Assembly: GCA_937941555.1 (NCBI GenBank)
Contig: CALDHJ010000233.1
Location: forward strand, 1-8,453
From: an uncultured Granulosicoccaceae bacterium
GTDB lineage: Bacteria; Pseudomonadota; Gammaproteobacteria; CALCKW01
Direction: 5' to 3'
Length of the DNA stretch: 8,453 bases
Shown: piece after piece, positions 6,781 through 8,453 of the stretch
How positions within the stretch are numbered: the first letter of the stretch is position 1
How the letters are laid out: every line of letters starts with the position of its first letter
Notes under the pieces: model-generated
Databases searched by the model: none
What the model was told of the DNA's origin: nothing
The model's input: only the letters and a program-made list of their open reading frames with translations
Made by a program: the position numbers and the translations under genes

Positions 6781-6805
6781 GGCCTTTTCAGACAAGTTTT
6801 ATTTG

Positions 6806-7714
6806 ATGAAAAAGCCGGCCGCCCGCCCCTCTCTCAATGCCCTTCGCGCCTTTGAAGCCGCCGCGAGATTGCTGAGCTTCCAGAGTGCCGCGAGCGAGCT
6901 GCACGTTACGCCTGCGGCCTTGAGTCACCAGGTGCGGCAATTGGAAGCGCAACTCGGCCTCAAGCTGTTCAACCGGCAACACCGCGCAGTCAGCCTCACT
7001 GCCGCCGGCAAACGCCTGCAACCGGAACTGCGAGACGCCTTCGCGACAATCGACCGCGCGATCCGGGATGTGCAGCAGCGCTCCGAGCCAAACACCCTTA
7101 CGGTCGCAAGCGGCCCGTCGTTCACGGCCAAATGGCTGAGCCCCAACCTGCGCGATTTTCTCGAACGCGCACCGGGCACGGATTTCCGTATTTCGTCGAG
7201 TCTGACGCTCGTTGACCTGCCGCGCAGCGACATCGATGTCGCCATCCGCTTCGGGCGAGGACACTATCCCGACTGCCAGACCGTTCGCCTCGCCGATGAC
7301 CACCTCGCGCCGATGTGTAGCCCGACCTGGCTCGCAGAGCACCCGCTTGCAACCCCAGCCGACTTGATCGAACACACGCTGATCGACGACCAGACGCACC
7401 TCGGGGGCGATCTTTCATTGCCGGTCTGGGAAGACTGGTTGCGGGCCGCCGGTGTGCGCAAGAAGGCCCGAAACCGTGTCGCCTTCAATGTCGCCGACCA
7501 CACGCTCGACGCGGCAGCCGCAGGCGGCGGCGTGGTTCTGGGTCGCACGGTGCTCGCCTGCACCGACCTCGCAAGCGGCCGACTGGTCTGCCCCTTCGAA
7601 TTACAGATTCCGACCGGCTTTGCGTTCTATGCGGTCAGTCCGGACGCACGCACAGACGACCCGCTGGTCCAGCAATTCATAAACTGGCTGAAAGAGCGAT
7701 TTTGCGCAGACTGA
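6806..7714 (+). CDS. LysR-family transcriptional regulator, GcvA type
   Basis: This 302-residue regulator begins with [19 protein letters not shown] (7-25), the typical start of the GcvA-like branch. The winged helix-turn-helix continues through [20 protein letters not shown] (27-46) to [10 protein letters not shown] (51-60), which would bind DNA upstream of target promoters. Residues from about 90 to 295 form the effector-binding, periplasmic-binding-protein-like domain; [11 protein letters not shown] is the recognisable inner strand. ATG 6806 is preferred over TTG 6779, as explained for the promoter. No divergent gene lies upstream, which is unusual for the family. The nearest likely target is betB, 88 bp downstream on the same strand. 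The effector cannot be deduced; a choline- or betaine-related ligand is an inference from position only. Confidence 0.9.
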   Translation: MKKPAARPSLNALRAFEAAARLLSFQSAASELHVTPAALSHQVRQLEAQLGLKLFNRQHRAVSLTAAGKRLQPELRDAFATIDRAIRDVQQRSEPNTLTVASGPSFTAKWLSPNLRDFLERAPGTDFRISSSLTLVDLPRSDIDVAIRFGRGHYPDCQTVRLADDHLAPMCSPTWLAEHPLATPADLIEHTLIDDQTHLGGDLSLPVWEDWLRAAGVRKKARNRVAFNVADHTLDAAAAGGGVVLGRTVLACTDLASGRLVCPFELQIPTGFAFYAVSPDARTDDPLVQQFINWLKERFCAD

Positions 7715-7769
7715 TTGCCATTGGGCGACGCAGCCGCACTCAGACCGCCACTTTCACGCCTGTGCGTGC

Positions 7770-7775
7770 TATACA
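7770..7775 (+). promoter_or_regulatory. Possible -10 element (TATACA) upstream of betB
   Basis: TATACA resembles the sigma70 -10 hexamer and lies 27 bases before the betB start, a normal position. No good -35 box is present at 16-18 bases upstream, which would fit an activator-dependent promoter or simply mean the match is chance. Confidence 0.25.
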
Positions 7776-7790
7776 CACCCGCGCGATAAC

Positions 7791-7796
7791 AGAGGA
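7791..7796 (+). promoter_or_regulatory. Ribosome binding site (AGAGGA) for betB
   Basis: AGAGGA ends six bases before ATG 7803. It is the clearest Shine-Dalgarno sequence in the window and fixes the betB start. Confidence 0.7.
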
Positions 7797-7802
7797 CACG
7801 CC

Positions 7803-8453
7803 ATGCACCCCGCCCAGCCCACCGCCAGCCACTTCATCAACGGCGAATACGTCGAAGACACGTCAGGCACGCCAATCGACATTGTCTACGCCGCCAGCGG
7901 TGAAACGATCGGCCGCGTGTACGCTGCAACCCCCGACATTGTCGAGAAGGCACTCGCAAGCGCAAAAGCGGCACAACGGGACTGGGGCCGCAGGTCGGGC
8001 ACTGAACGCGGACGCGTGCTGCGACGAGCGGCCGACATCATTCGCGCGCGCAACCGCGAGCTGTCCGTGCTCGAGACCTACGACACCGGCAAGCCGTTGT
8101 CGGAAACACTCTACGTCGACGCCACCAGCGGCGCCGACGCGCTCGAGTATTTTGGCGGCCTCGCAGGCAGCCTCACCGGAGAGCACATTCAGCTGGGTGA
8201 TGATTGGGTCTACACGCGCCGCGAGGCACTCGGCCTCTGCGTCGGTATCGGCGCGTGGAACTACCCGACCCAAATCGCCTGCTGGAAAGGCGCACCGGCG
8301 CTCGCATGCGGCAACAGCATGGTGTTCAAGCCATCCGAGACGACCCCGCTGTGTGCGTTGAAGGTCGCCGAAATCCTCATCGAGGCTGGCCTGCCACCGG
8401 GCTTGTATAACGTGATTCAGGGCCTCGGCGATGTCGGGGCGCAACTGGTCACC
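7803..8453 (+). CDS. betB: Betaine-aldehyde dehydrogenase, N-terminal 217 residues (3' end outside window)
   Basis: The frame is open from ATG 7803 to the last base. The visible part closely follows E. coli BetB as I recall it: [13 protein letters not shown] (10-22) matches its N-terminal strand, [13 protein letters not shown] (90-102) and [16 protein letters not shown] (105-120) match the BetB-specific central part, and [20 protein letters not shown] (147-166) plus [11 protein letters not shown] (173-183) form the NAD-binding region. N153 and K177 are the conserved aldehyde dehydrogenase asparagine and lysine. The enzyme oxidises betaine aldehyde to glycine betaine, an osmoprotectant and choline-catabolism intermediate. 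The catalytic cysteine and glutamate lie beyond the right edge, so activity cannot be checked. A strong AGAGGA site sits six bases upstream. A choline dehydrogenase gene (betA) would be expected downstream, outside the window. Confidence 0.92.
   Translation, partial: MHPAQPTASHFINGEYVEDTSGTPIDIVYAASGETIGRVYAATPDIVEKALASAKAAQRDWGRRSGTERGRVLRRAADIIRARNRELSVLETYDTGKPLSETLYVDATSGADALEYFGGLAGSLTGEHIQLGDDWVYTRREALGLCVGIGAWNYPTQIACWKGAPALACGNSMVFKPSETTPLCALKVAEILIEAGLPPGLYNVIQGLGDVGAQLVT

Larger units (their letters stand above)
6391..6805. other. Long non-coding gap (415 bp) between arfB and the LysR gene
   Basis: No open frame here looks like a real gene on either strand. The left half is GC-rich and contains the inverted repeat at 6427-6452. 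A distinctly AT-rich patch lies at 6621-6645 and includes TTGACA at 6622-6627, but no acceptable -10 box follows at normal spacing. The right end holds the LysR promoter candidate. A 73-codon frame on the minus strand (6480-6701) spans the AT-rich patch and has no recognisable family pattern. A small RNA or decayed gene cannot be excluded. Confidence 0.5.

Overview
The window is GC-rich and gene-dense on both strands, with bacterial-style overlapping genes. The family mix is a CcdA-type membrane protein, an ArfB ribosome-rescue hydrolase, a Bcr/CflA exporter, a GcvA-type LysR regulator and a betaine-aldehyde dehydrogenase close to proteobacterial BetB. This points to a proteobacterium, most likely a gammaproteobacterium that handles choline/glycine betaine (marine or saline life would fit). 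That assignment is inferred from protein families; no rRNA or other taxonomic marker is present.

Layout. (1) Positions 1-537, + strand: the 3' end of a CcdA/DsbD-type membrane protein. (2) Positions 534-4493, - strand: five closely spaced genes, read in the order GNAT acetyltransferase, RidA-family protein, YbjJ-like MFS transporter, reductive-dehalogenase-like corrinoid/iron-sulfur protein, Nudix hydrolase. Spacings are 44 bp, an 8-bp overlap, 55 bp and a 4-bp GTGA overlap, so an operon is likely. (3) Position 4669 onward, + strand: a Bcr/CflA drug exporter diverging from the operon, then arfB. (4) Positions 6391-6805: the only long non-coding stretch, with one clear inverted repeat and a good sigma70-like promoter for the next gene. 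(5) Positions 6806-7714: a GcvA-type LysR regulator, followed after 88 bp by betB, which runs off the right edge.

How the parts may work together. LysR plus betB looks like the start of a glycine-betaine synthesis or choline catabolism locus, with the regulator possibly controlling it. The minus-strand unit centres on a cytosolic RdhA-like enzyme that has two four-cysteine cluster motifs, no twin-arginine signal, no fused reductase and no RdhB anchor nearby. Its partners are a transporter, an imine-deaminase-like protein, an acetyltransferase and a Nudix hydrolase. This is the least ordinary part of the window, but its substrate cannot be read from sequence. The remaining genes are ordinary housekeeping or accessory genes. 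I saw no mobile element, CRISPR array, tRNA or rRNA.
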